From the NCBI GenBank assembly GCA_932294295.1, contig OW028579.1:9670370-9734369 (forward strand): a stretch of 64,000 nt of DNA, in the 5' to 3' direction. This document shows, piece by piece, positions 51,153 to 63,940 of the stretch (within the stretch, counting starts at the first letter, position 1; the number at the start of each line of letters is the position of its first letter). The translations under genes and the position numbers were made by a program. The stretch is from Alitta virens. Taxonomy: Eukaryota > Annelida > Polychaeta > Phyllodocida > Nereididae. The notes below the pieces were generated by a model. The model ran no database searches. It was given only the letters and a program-made list of their open reading frames with translations, and had not been told where the DNA came from.

Positions 51153-54100
51153 TCGGCGCGGCCTGTGAGTCTGGCATCTCACTGCTAATTGCACTTCCTA
51201 CATTTTTGTGTACTCTTGATAATTTAACTGTGCCACGTCGTTCCCTGACGCTACTATTGACTATTTCACTTCGGTGTTGCATTGTTGTCGTTTGTTTTCT
51301 TGTCAGCATCCTGGCACTCTGCAATGGCCTTGACCCCGCTACGCACGAGTGCCCCACGTGGCTATCATTATGCACGCTTCATCCTCTGCCTCTCATTGGC
51401 TGTGCTAAGTGGACCTAACTTACTACATCATCGGCGCGGCCTGTGAGTCTGGCATCTCACTGCTAATTGCACTTCCTACATTTTTGTGTACTCTTGATAA
51501 TTTAACTGTGCCACGTCGTTTCCTGACGCTACTATTGACTATTTCACTTCGGTGTTGCATTGTTGTCGTTTGTTTTCTTGTCAGCATCCTGGCTCTCTGC
51601 AACGGCCTTGACCCCGCTACGCACGAGTGCCCCACGTGGCTATCATAATGCACGCTTCGTTCTCTGTCTCTCATTGGCTGTGCTAAGTGGACCTAACTTA
51701 CTACATCATCGGCGCGGCCTGTGAGTCTGGCATCTCACTGCTAAGTGCACTTCCTACATGGCTGTGTACTCTTGATAATTTAACTGTGCCACGTCTTTCC
51801 AATAGGCTATTATAGAGTATTTCACTTCGGTGTTGCGTTGTTGTCGTTAGTTTTCTTGTCAGCATGCTGGCCCTCTACAGCGGCCTTGACCCCGCTACGC
51901 ACGAGTGCCCCACGTGGCTATCATTATGCACGCTTTATCCTCTGCCTCTCATTGGCTGTGCTAAGTGGACCTAACTTACTACATCATCGGCGCGGCCTGT
52001 GAGTCTGGCATCTCACTGCTTATTGCACTTCCTACATTTTTGTGTACTCTTGATAATTTAACTGTGCCACGTCGTTCCCTGACGCTACTATAGAGTATTT
52101 CACTTCGGTGTTGCTTTGTTGTCGTTTGTTTTCTTGTCAGCATCCTGGCCCTCTACAGCGGCCTTGACCCCGCTACGCACGAGTGCCCCACGTGGCTATC
52201 ATAATGCACGCTTCGTTCTCTGCCTCTCATTGGCTGTGCTAAGTGTACCTAACTTACTACTTCATCGGCGCGGCCTGTGAGTCTGGCATCTCACTGCTAA
52301 TTGCACTTCCTACATTTTTGTGTACTCTTGATAATTTAACTGTGCCACGTCGTTCCCTGACGCTACTATTGACTATTTCACTTCGGTGTTGCATTGTTGT
52401 CGTTTGTTTTCTTGTCAGCATCCTGGCTCTCTGCAACGGCCTTGACCGCGCTACGCACGAGTGCCCCACGTGGCTATCATAATGCACGCTTCATCCCCTG
52501 CCTCTCATTGGCTGTGCTAAGTGGACCTAACTTACTACATCATCGGCGCGGCCTGTGAGTCTGGCATCTCACTGCTAATTGCACTTCCTACATTTTTGTG
52601 TACTCTTGATAATTTAACTGTGCCACGTCGTTCCCTGACGCTACTATAGAGTATTTCACTTCAGTGTTGCTTTGTTGTCGTTTGTTTTCTTGTCAGCATC
52701 CGGGCTCTCTGCAACGGCCTTGACCCCGCTACGCACGAGTGCCCCACGTGGCTATCATAATGCACGCTTGATCCTCTGCCACTCATTGGCTGTGCTAAGT
52801 TGGCCTAACTTACTACTTCATCGGCGCGGCCTGTGAGTCTGGCATCTCACTGCAAAGTGCACTTCCTACATGGCTGTGTACTCTTGATAATTTAACTGTG
52901 CCACGTCGTTCCATGACGCTACTATAGACTATTTCACTTCGGTGTTGCATTGTTGTCGTTTGTTTTCTTGTCAGCATCCTGGCTCTCTGCAAAGGCCTTG
53001 ACCCCGCTACGCACGAGTGCCCCACGTGGCTATCATAATGCACGCTTCGTTCTCTGTCTCTCATTGGCTGTGCTAAGTGGACCTAACTTACTACTTCATC
53101 GGCGCGGCCTGTGAGTCTGGCATCTCACTGCTAAGTGCACTTCCTACATGGCTGTGTACTCTTGATAATTTAACTGTGCCACGTCGTTCCCTGACGCTAC
53201 TTTAGACTATTTCACTTCGGTGTTGCATTGTTGTCGTTTGTTTTCTTGTCAGCATCCTGGCTCTCTGCAACGGCCTTGACCCCGCTACGCACGAGTGCCC
53301 CACGTGGCTATCATAATTCACGCTTCGTCCCCTGCCTCTCATTGGCTGTGCTAAGTGGACCTAACTTACTACATCATCGGCGCGGCCTGTGAGGCTGGCA
53401 TCTCACTGCTAATTGCACTTCCTACATTTTTGTGTACTCTTGATAATTTAACTGTGTCACGTCGTTCCCTGACGCTACTATAGAGTATTTCACTTCGGTG
53501 TTGCGTTGTTGTCGTTTGTTTTCTTGTCAGCATCCGGGCTGTCTGCAACGGCCTTGACCCCGCTAAGCACGAGTGCCCCACGTGGCTATCATAATGCACG
53601 CTTCATCCTCTGCCACTCATTGGCTGTGCTAAGTTGGCCTAACTTACTACTTCATCGGCGCGGCCTGTGAGTCTGGCATCTCACTGCAAAGTGCACTTCC
53701 TACATGGCTGTGTACTCTTGATAATTTAACTGTGCCACGTCGTTCCCTGACGCTACTATAGACTATTTCACTTCGGTGTTGCATTGTTGTCGTTTGTTTT
53801 CTTGTCAGCATCCTGGCTCTCTGCAAAGGCCTTGACCCCGCTACGCACGAGTGCCCCACGTGGCTATCATAATGCACGCTTCGTCCTCTGCCTCTCATTG
53901 GCTGTGCTAAGTGTACTCAACTTACTACTTCATCGGCGCGGCCTGTGAGTCTGGCATCTCACTGCTAATTGCACTTCCTACATTTTTGTGTACTCTTGAT
54001 AATTTAACTGTGCCACGTCGTTCCCTGACGCTACTATTGACTATTTCACTTCGGTGTTGCATTGTTGTCGTTTGTTTTCTTGTCAGCATCCTGGCTCTCT

Positions 54101-57100
54101 GCAACGGCCTTGACCCCGCTACGCACGAGTGCCCCACGTGGCTATCATAATGCACGCTTTATCCTCTGCCTCTCATTGGCTGTGCTAAGTGGACCTAACT
54201 TACTACATCATCGGCGCGGCCTGTGAGTCTGGCATCTCACTGCTAATTGCACTTCCTACATTTTTGTGTACTCTTGATAATTTAACTGTGCCACGTCGTT
54301 CCCTGACGCTACTATAGAGTATTTCACTTCGGTGTTGCTTTGTTGTCGTTTGTTTTCTTGTCAGCATCCTGGCTCTCTGCAACGGCCTTGACCCCGCTAC
54401 GCACGAGTGCCCCACGTGGCTATCATAATGCACGCTTCATCCTCTGCCACTCATTGGCTGTGCTAAGTTGGCCTAACTTACTACTTCATCGGCGCGGCCT
54501 GTGAGTCTGGCATCTCACTGCTAAGTGCACTTCCTACATGGCTGTGTACTCTTGATAATTTAACTGTGCCACGTCGTTCCCTGACGCTACTATAGACTAT
54601 TTCACTTCGGTGTTGCTTTGTTGTCGTTTGTTTTCTTGTCAGCATTCTGGCTCTCTGCAACGGCCTTGACCCCGCTACGCACGAGTGCCCCACGTGGCTA
54701 TCATAATGCACGCTTCGTTCTCTGTCTCTCATTGGCTGTGCTAAGTGGACCTAACTTACTACTTCATCGGCGCGGCCTGTGAGTCTGGCATCTCACTGCT
54801 AAGTGCACTTCCTACATGGCTGTATACTCTTGATAATTTAACTGTGCCACGTCGTTCCCTGACGCTACTTTAGACTATTTCACTTCGGTGTTGCTTTGTT
54901 GTCGTTTGTTTTCTTGTCAGCATCCTGGCTCTCTGCAACGGCCTTGACCCCGCTACGCACGAGTGCCCCACGTGGCTATCATAATTCACGCTTCGTCCCC
55001 TGCCTCTCATTGGCTGTGCTAAGTGGACCTAACTTACTACATCATCGGCGCGGCCTGTGAGGCTGGCATCTCACTGCTAATTGCACTTCCTACATTTTTG
55101 TGTACTCTTGATAATTTAACTGTGCCACGTCGTTCCCTGACGCTATTATTGACTATTTCACTTCGGTGTTGCATTGTTGTCGTTTGTTTTCTTGTCAGCA
55201 TCCTGGCACTCTGCAATGGCCTTGACCCCGCTACGCACGAGTGCCCCACGTGGCTATCATAATGCACGCTTCATCCTCTGCCTCTCATTGGCTGTGCTAA
55301 GTGGACCTAACTTACTACATCATCGGCGCGGCCTGTGAGTCTGGCATCTCACTGCTAATTGCACTTCCTACATTTTTGTGTACTCTTGATAATTTAACTG
55401 TGCCACGTCGTTCCCTGACGCTACTATAGAGTATTTCACTTCGGTGTTGCTTTGTTGTCGTTTGTTTTCTTGTCAGCATCCTGGCCCTCTACAGCGGCCT
55501 TGACCCCGCTACGCACGAGTGCCCCACGTGGCTATCATAATGCACGCTTCGTCCTCTGCCTCTCATTGGCTGTGCTAAGTGTACCTAACTTACTAATTCA
55601 TCGGCGCGGCCTGTGAGTCTGGCATCTCACTGCTAATTGCACTTCCTACATTTTTGTGTACTCTTGATAATTTAACTGTGCCACGTCGTTCCCTGACGCT
55701 ACTATTGACTATTTCACTTCGGTGTTGCATTGTTGTCGTTTGTTTTCTTGTCAGCATCCTGGCTCTCTGCAACGGCCTTGACCCCGCTACGCACGAGTGC
55801 CCCACGTGGCTATCATAATGCACGCTTCGTTCTCTGTCTCTCATTGGCTGTGCTAAGTGGACCTAACTTACTACTTCATCGGCGCGGCCTGTGAGTCTGG
55901 CATCTCACTGCTAAGTGCACTTCCTACATGGCTGTGTACTCTTGATAATTTAACTGTGCCACGTCTTTCCAATAGGCTATTATAGAGTATTTCACTTCGG
56001 TGTTGCGTTGTTGTCGTTAGTTTTCTTGTCAGCATGCTGGCCCTCTACAGCGGCCTTGACCCCGCTACGCACGAGTGCCCCACGTGGCTATCATTATGCA
56101 CGCTTTATCCTCTGCCTCTCATTGGCTGTGCTAAGTGGACCTAACTTACTACATCATCGGCGCGGCCTGTGAGTCTGGCATCTCACTGCTAATTGCACTT
56201 CCTACATTTTTGTGTACTCTTGATAATTTAACTGTGCCACGTCGTTCCCTGACGCTACTATAGAGTATTTCACTTCGGTGTTGCTTTGTTGTCGTTTGTT
56301 TTCTTGTCAGCATCCTGGCCCTCTACAGCGGCCTTGACCCCGCTACGCACGAGTGCCCCACGTGGCTATCATAATGCACGCTTCGTTCTCTGCCTCTCAT
56401 TGGCTGTGCTAAGTGTACCTAACTTACTACTTCATCGGCGCGGCCTGTGAGTCTGGCATCTCACTGCTAATTGCACTTCCTACATTTTTGTGTACTCTTG
56501 ATAATTTAACTGTGCCACGTCGTTCCCTGACGCTACTATTGACTATTTCACTTCGGTGTTGCATTGTTGTCGTTTGTTTTCTTGTCAGCATCCTGGCTCT
56601 CTGCAACGGCCTTGACCGCGCTACGCACGAGTGCCCCACGTGGCTATCATAATGCACGCTTCGTCCTCTGCCTCTCATTGGCTGTGCTAAGTGTACCTAA
56701 CTTACTAATTCATCGGCGCGGCCTGTGAGTCTGGCATCTCACTGCTAATTGCACTTCCTACATTTTTGTGTACTCTTGATAATTTAACTGTGCCACGTCG
56801 TTCCCTGACGCTACTATTGACTATTTCACTTCGGTGTTGCATTGTTGTCGTTTGTTTTCTTGTCAGCATCCTGGCTCTCTGCAACGGCCTTGACCCCGCT
56901 ACGCACGAGTGCCCCACGTGGCTATCATAATGCACGCTTCGTTCTCTGTCTCTCATTGGCTGTGCTAAGTGGACCTAACTTACTACTTCATCGGCGCGGC
57001 CTGTGAGTCTGGCATCTCACTGCTAAGTGCACTTCCTACATGGCTGTGTACTCTTGATAATTTAACTGTGCCACGTCTTTCCAATAGGCTATTATAGAGT

Positions 57101-60048
57101 ATTTCACTTCGGTGTTGCGTTGTTGTCGTTAGTTTTCTTGTCAGCATGCTGGCCCTCTACAGCGGCCTTGACCCCGCTACGCACGAGTGCCCCACGTGGC
57201 TATCATTATGCACGCTTTATCCTCTGCCTCTCATTGGCTGTGCTAAGTGGACCTAACTTACTACATCATCGGCGCGGCCTGTGAGTCTGGCATCTCACTG
57301 CTAATTGCACTTCCTACATTTTTGTGTACTCTTGATAATTTAACTGTGCCACGTCGTTCCCTGACGCTACTATAGAGTATTTCACTTCGGTGTTGCTTTG
57401 TTGTCGTTTGTTTTCTTGTGAGCATCCTGGCCCTCTACAGCGGCCTTGACCCCGCTACGCACGAGTGCCCCACGTGGCTATCATAATGCACGCTTCGTTC
57501 TCTGCCTCTCATTGGCTGTGCTAAGTGTACCTAACTTACTACTTCATCGGCGCGGCCTGTGAGTCTGGCATCTCACTGCTAATTGCACTTCCTACATTTT
57601 TGTGTACTCTTGATAATTTAACTGTGCCACGTCGTTCCCTGACGCTACTATTGACTATTTCACTTCGGTGTTGCATTGTTGTCGTTTGTTTTCTTGTCAG
57701 CATCCTGGCTCTCTGCAACGGCCTTGACCGCGCTACGCACGAGTGCCCCACGTGGCTATCATAATGCACGCTTCATCCCCTGCCTCTCATTGGCTGTGCT
57801 AAGTGGACCTAACTTACTACATCATCGGCGCGGCCTGTGAGTCTGGCATCTCACTGCTAATTGCACTTCCTACATTTTTGTGTACTCTTGATAATTTAAC
57901 TGTGCCACGTCGTTCCCTGACGCTACTATAGAGTATTTCACTTCGGTGTTGCTTTGTTGTCGTTTGTTTTCTTGTCAGCATCCGGGCTCTCTGCAACGGC
58001 CTTGACCCCGCTACGCACGAGTGCCCCACGTGGCTATCATAATGCACGCTTCATCCTCTGCCTCTCATTGGCTGTGCTAAGTGGACCTAACTTACTACTT
58101 CATCGGCGCGGCCTGTGAGTCTGGCATCTCACTGCTAATTGCACTTCCTACATTTTTGTGTACTCTTGATAATTTAACTGTGCCACGTCGTTCCCTGACG
58201 CTACTATTGACTATTTCACTTCGGTGTTGCATTGTTGTCGTTTGTTTTCTTGTCAGCATCCTGGCTCTCTGCAACGGCCTTGACCCCGCTACGCACGAGT
58301 GCCCCACGTGGCTATCATAATGCACGCTTCATCCTCTGCCTCTCATTGGCTGTGCTAAGTGGACCTAACTTACTACATCATCGGCGCGGCCTGTGAGTCT
58401 CGCATCTCACTGCTAATTGCACTTCCTACATTTTTGTGTACTCTTGATAATTTAACTGTGCCACGTCGTTCCCTGACGCTACTATAGAGTATTTCACTTC
58501 GGTGTCGCTTTGTTGTCGTTTGTTTTCTTGTCAGCATCCTGGCTCTCTGCAACGGCCTTGACCCCGCTACGCACGAGTGCCCCACGTGGCTATCATAATG
58601 CACGCTTCATCCTCTGCCACTCATTGGCTGTGCTAAGTTGGCCTAACTTACTACTTCATCGGCGCGGCCTGTGAGTCTGGCATCTCACTGCCAAGTGCAC
58701 TTCCTACATGGCTGTGTACTCTTGATAATTTAACTGTGCCACGTCGTTCCCTGACGCTACTATAGACTATTTCACTTCGGTGTTGCTTTGTTGTCGTTTG
58801 TTTTCTTGTCAGCATTCTGGCTCTCTGCAACGGCCTTGACCCCGCTACGCACGAGTGCCCCACGTGGCTATCATAATGCACGCTTCGTTCTCTGTCTCTC
58901 ATTGGCTGTGCTAAGTGGACCTAACTTACTACTTCATCGGCGCGGCCTGTGAGTCTGGCATCTCACTGCTAAGTGCACTTCCTACATGGCTGTATACTCT
59001 TGATAATTTAACTGTGCCACGTCGTTCCCTGACGCTACTTTAGACTATTTCACTTCGGTGTTGCATTGTTGTCGTTTGTTTTCTTGTCAGCATCCTGGCT
59101 CTCTGCAACGGCCTTGACCCCGCTACGCACGAGTGCCCCACGTGGCTATCATAATTCACGCTTCGTCCCCTGCCTCTCATTGGCTGTGCTAAGTGGACCT
59201 AACTTACTACATCATCGGCGCGGCCTGTGAGGCTGGCATCTCACTGCTAATTGCACTTCCTACATTTTTGTGTACTCTTGATAATTTAACTGTGTCACGT
59301 CGTTCCCTGACGCTACTATAGAGTATTTCACTTCGGTGTTGCTTTGTTGTCGTTTGTTTTCTTGTCAGCATCCGGGCTGTCTGCAACGGCCTTGACCCCG
59401 CTAAGCACGAGTGCCCCACGTGGCTATCATAATGCACGCTTCATCCTCTGCCACTCATTGGCTGTGCTAAGTTGGCCTAACTTACTACTTCATCGGCGCG
59501 GCCTGTGAGTCTGGCATCTCACTGCAAAGTGCACTTCCTACATGGCTGTGTACTCTTGATAATTTAACTGTGCCACGTCGTTCCCTGACGCTACTATAGA
59601 CTATTTCACTTCGGTGTTGCATTGTTGTCGTTTGTTTTCTTGTCAGCATCCTGGCTCTCTGCAAAGGCCTTGACCCCGCTACGCACGAGTGCCCCACGTG
59701 GCTATCATAATGCACGCTTCGTCCTCTGCCTCTCATTGGCTGTGCTAAGTGTACTCAACTTACTACTTCATCGGCGCGGCCTGTGAGTCTGGCATCTCAC
59801 TGCTAATTGCACTTCCTACATTTTTGTGTACTCTTGATAATTTAACTGTGCCACGTCGTTCCCTGACGCTACTATTGACTATTTCACTTCGGTGTTGCAT
59901 TGTTGTCGTTTGTTTTCTTGTCAGCATCCTGGCACTCTGCAATGGCCTTGACCCCGCTACGCACGAGTGCCCCACGTGGCTATCATTATGCACGCTTCAT
60001 CCTCTGCCTCTCATTGGCTGTGCTAAGTGGACCTAACTTACTACATCA
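51153..60048 (+). repeat. HOR block A, copy 2 (M185-M216)
   Basis: Counterpart of 7229-16124 at +43,924 bp. Copy-specific changes include TTTCC in M186 (about 51521), CTTCAGTG in M190 (about 52663), TTTATCC in M195 and GGTGTCGC in M211 (about 58506). Sub-blocks: five-mer 51153-52542; q-r-c-d-e 52543-53932; j-l-m-c'-(a/f) 53933-55322; o-k-h-i'-(n/o)-k-h-i'-n 55323-57824; p-j-l-m-c'-d-e-f 57825-60048. Confidence 0.93.
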
Positions 60049-62828
60049 TCGGCGCGGCCTGTGAGTCTGGCATCTCACTGCTAATTGCACTTCCTACATT
60101 TTTGTGTACTCTTGATAATTTAACTGTGCCACGTCGTTCCCTGACGCTACTATAGAGTATTTCACTTCGGTGTTGCTTTGTTGTCGTTTGTTTTCTTGTC
60201 AGCATCCTGGCCCTCTACAGCGGCCTTGACCCCGCTACGCACGAGTGCCCCACGTGGCTATCATAATGCACGCTTCGTCCTCTGCCTCTCATTGGCTGTG
60301 CTAAGTGTACCTAACTTACTAATTCATCGGCGCGGCCTGTGAGTCTGGCATCTCACTGCTAATTGCACTTCCTACATTTTTGTGTACTCTTGATAATTTA
60401 ACTGTGCCACGTCGTTCCCTGACGCTACTATTGACTATTTCACTTCGGTGTTGCATTGTTGTCGTTTGTTTTCTGGTCAGCATCCTGGCTCTCTGCAACG
60501 GCCTTGACCCCGCTACGCACGAGTGCCCCACGTGGCTATCATAATGCACGCTTCGTTCTCTGTCTCTCATTGGCTGTGCTAAGTGGACCTAACTTACTAC
60601 TTCATCGGCGCGGCCTGTGAGTCTGGCATCTCACTGCTAAGTGCACTTCCTACATGGCTGTGTACTCTTGATAATTTAACTGTGCCACGTCTTTCCAATA
60701 GGCTATTATAGAGTATTTCACTTCGGTGTTGCGTTGTTGTCGTTAGTTTTCTTGTCAGCATGCTGGCCCTCTACAGCGGCCTTGACCCCGCTACGCACGA
60801 GTGCCCCACGTGGCTATCATTATGCACGCTTTATCCTCTGCCTCTCATTGGCTGTGCTAAGTGGACCTAACTTACTACATCATCGGCGCGGCCTGTGAGT
60901 CTGGCATCTCACTGCTAATTGCACTTCCTACATTTTTGTGTACTCTTGATAATTTAACTGTGCCACGTCGTTCCCTGACGCTACTATAGAGTATTTCACT
61001 TCGGTGTTGCTTTGTTGTCGTTTGTTTTCTTGTCAGCATCCTGGCCCTCTACAGCGGCCTTGACCCCGCTACGCACGAGTGCCCCACGTGGCTATCATAA
61101 TGCACGCTTCGTTCTCTGCCTCTCATTGGCTGTGCTAAGTGTACCTAACTTACTACTTCATCGGCGCGGCCTGTGAGTCTGGCATCTCACTGCTAATTGC
61201 ACTTCCTACATTTTTGTGTACTCTTGATAATTTAACTGTGCCACGTCGTTCCCTGACGCTACTATTGACTATTTCACTTCGGTGTTGCATTGTTGTCGTT
61301 TGTTTTCTTGTCAGCATCCTGGCTCTCTGCAACGGCCTTGACCCCGCTACGCACGAGTGCCCCACGTGGCTATCATAATGCACGCTTCGTTCTCTGTCTC
61401 TCATTGGCTGTGCTAAGTGGACCTAACTTACTACTTCATCGGCGCGGCCTGTGAGTCTGGCATCTCACTGCTAAGTGCACTTCCTACATGGCTGTGTACT
61501 CTTGATAATTTAACTGTGCCACGTCTTTCCAATAGGCTATTATAGAGTATTTCACTTCGGTGTTGCGTTGTTGTCGTTAGTTTTCTTGTCAGCATGCTGG
61601 CCCTCTACAGCGGCCTTGACCCCGCTACGCACGAGTGCCCCACGTGGCTATCATTATGCACGCTTTATCCTCTGCCTCTCATTGGCTGTGCTAAGTGGAC
61701 CTAACTTACTACATCATCGGCGCGGCCTGTGAGTCTGGCATCTCACTGCTAATTGCACTTCCTACATTTTTGTGTACTCTTGATAATTTAACTGTGCCAC
61801 GTCGTTCCCTGACGCTACTATAGAGTATTTCACTTCGGTGTTGCTTTGTTGTCGTTTGTTTTTTTGTCAGCATCCTGGCCCTCTACAGCGGCCTTGACCC
61901 CGCTACGCACGAGTGCCCCACGTGGCTATCATAATGCACGCTTCGTTCTCTGCCTCTCATTGGCTGTGCTAAGTGTACCTAACTTACTACTTCATCGGCG
62001 CGGCCTGTGAGTCTGGCATCTCACTGCTAATTGCACTTCCTACATTTTTGTGTACTCTTGATAATTTAACTGTGCCACGTCGTTCCCTGACGCTACTATT
62101 GACTATTTCACTTCGGTGTTGCATTGTTGTCGTTTGTTTTCTTGTCAGCATCCTGGCTCTCTGCAACGGCCTTGACCCCGCTACGCACGAGTGCCCCACG
62201 TGGCTATCATAATGCACGCTTCGTTCTCTGTCTCTCATTGGCTGTGCTAAGTGGACCTAACTTACTACTTCATCGGCGCGGCCTGTGAGTCTGGCATCTC
62301 ACTGCTAAGTGCACTTCCTACATGGCTGTGTACTCTTGATAATTTAACTGTGCCACGTCTTTCCAATAGGCTATTATAGAGTATTTCACTTCGGTGTTGC
62401 GTTGTTGTCGTTAGTTTTCTTGTCAGCATGCTGGCATTCTACAGCGGCCTTGACCCCGCTACGCACGAGTGCCCCACGTGGCTATCATTATGCACGCTTT
62501 ATCCTCTGCCTCTCATTGGCTGTGCTAAGTGGACCTAACTTACTACATCATCGGCGCGGCCTGTGAGTCTGGCATCTCACTGCTAATTGCACTTCCTACA
62601 TTTTTGTGTACTCTTGATAATTTAACTGTGCCACGTCGTTCCCTGACGCTACTATAGAGTATTTCACTTCGGTGTTGCTTTGTTGTCGTTTGTTTTTTTG
62701 TCAGCATCCTGGCCCTCTACAGCGGCCTTGACCCCGCTACGCACGAGTGCCCCACGTGGCTATCATAATGCACGCTTCGTTCTCTGCCTCTCATTGGCTG
62801 TGCTAAGTGTACCTAACTTACTACTTCA
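60049..62828 (+). repeat. Monomers M217-M226: o plus three k-h-i triplets
   Basis: Same as 18905-21684 and 31693-34472, with the GGTCAG marker near 60475. M225 has a private double change (GGCATTCT for GGCCCTCT, about 62435-62436). Confidence 0.92.
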
Positions 62829-63940
62829 TCGGCGCGGCCTGTGAGTCTGGCATCTCACTGCTAATTGCACTTCCTACATTTTTGTGTACTCTTGATAATT
62901 TAACTGTGCCACGTCGTTCCCTGACGCTACTATTGACTATTTCACTTCGGTGTTGCATTGTTGTCGTTTGTTTTCTTGTCAGCATCCTGGCTCTCTGCAA
63001 CGGCCTTGACCCCGCTACGCACGAGTGCCCCACGTGGCTATCATAATGCACGCTTCATCCTCTGCCTCTCATTGGCTGTGCTAAGTGGACCTAACTTACT
63101 ACATCATCGGCGCGGCCTGTGAGTCTGGCATCTCACTGCTAATTGCACTTCCTACATTTTTGTGTACTCTTGATAATTTAACTGTGCCACGTCGTTCCCT
63201 GACGCTACTATAGAGTATTTCACTTCGGTGTTGCTTTGTTGTCGTTTGTTTTCTTGTCAGCATCCTGGCTCTCTGCAACGGCCTTGACCCCGCTACGCAC
63301 GAGTGCCCCACGTGGCTATCATAATGCACGCTTCATCCTCTGCCACTCATTGGCTGTGCTAAGTTGGCCTAACTTACTACTTCATCGGCGCGGCCTGTGA
63401 GTCTGGCATCTCACTGCTAAGTGCACTTCCTACATGGCTGTGTACTCTTGATAATTTAACTGTGCCACGTCGTTCCCTGACGCTACTATAGACTATTTCA
63501 CTTCGGTGTTGCTTTGTTGTCGTTTGTTTTCTTGTCAGCATTCTGGCTCTCTGCAACGGCCTTGACCCCGCTACGCACGAGTGCCCCACGTGGCTATCAT
63601 AATGCACGCTTCGTTCTCTGTCTCTCATTGGCTGTGCTAAGTGGACCTAACTTACTACTTCATCGGCGCGGCCTGTGAGTCTGGCATCTCACTGCTAAGT
63701 GCACTTCCTACATGGCTGTATACTCTTGATAATTTAACTGTGCCACGTCGTTCCCTGACGCTACTTTAGACTATTTCACTTCGGTGTTGCATTGTTGTCG
63801 TTTGTTTTCTTGTCAGCATCCTGGCTCTCTGCAACGGCCTTGACCCCGCTACGCACGAGTGCCCCACGTGGCTATCATAATTCACGCTTCGTCCCCTGCC
63901 TCTCATTGGCTGTGCTAAGTGGACCTAACTTACTACATCA
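62829..63940 (+). repeat. Monomers M227-M230: j-l-m-c'
   Basis: Last complete monomers, equivalent to 21685-22796 and 34473-35584. Confidence 0.9.

Noticed and set aside
1369..60036. 79-95 codon + strand frames with a hydrophobic, membrane-like translation
   Set aside because: They begin at GTG, overlap the - strand frames almost completely, and occur only in classes with TTGAC at 105-109. The hydrophobic look follows from the T-rich strand.
271..63628. Recurrent 76-83 codon open frames on the - strand, one in most monomers
   Set aside because: They are the same stretch of the repeat read again and again. Unit length 278 is not a multiple of 3, many start at GTG, and c, h, o and other classes have stops in the frame. 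Nothing shows purifying selection or a start context.
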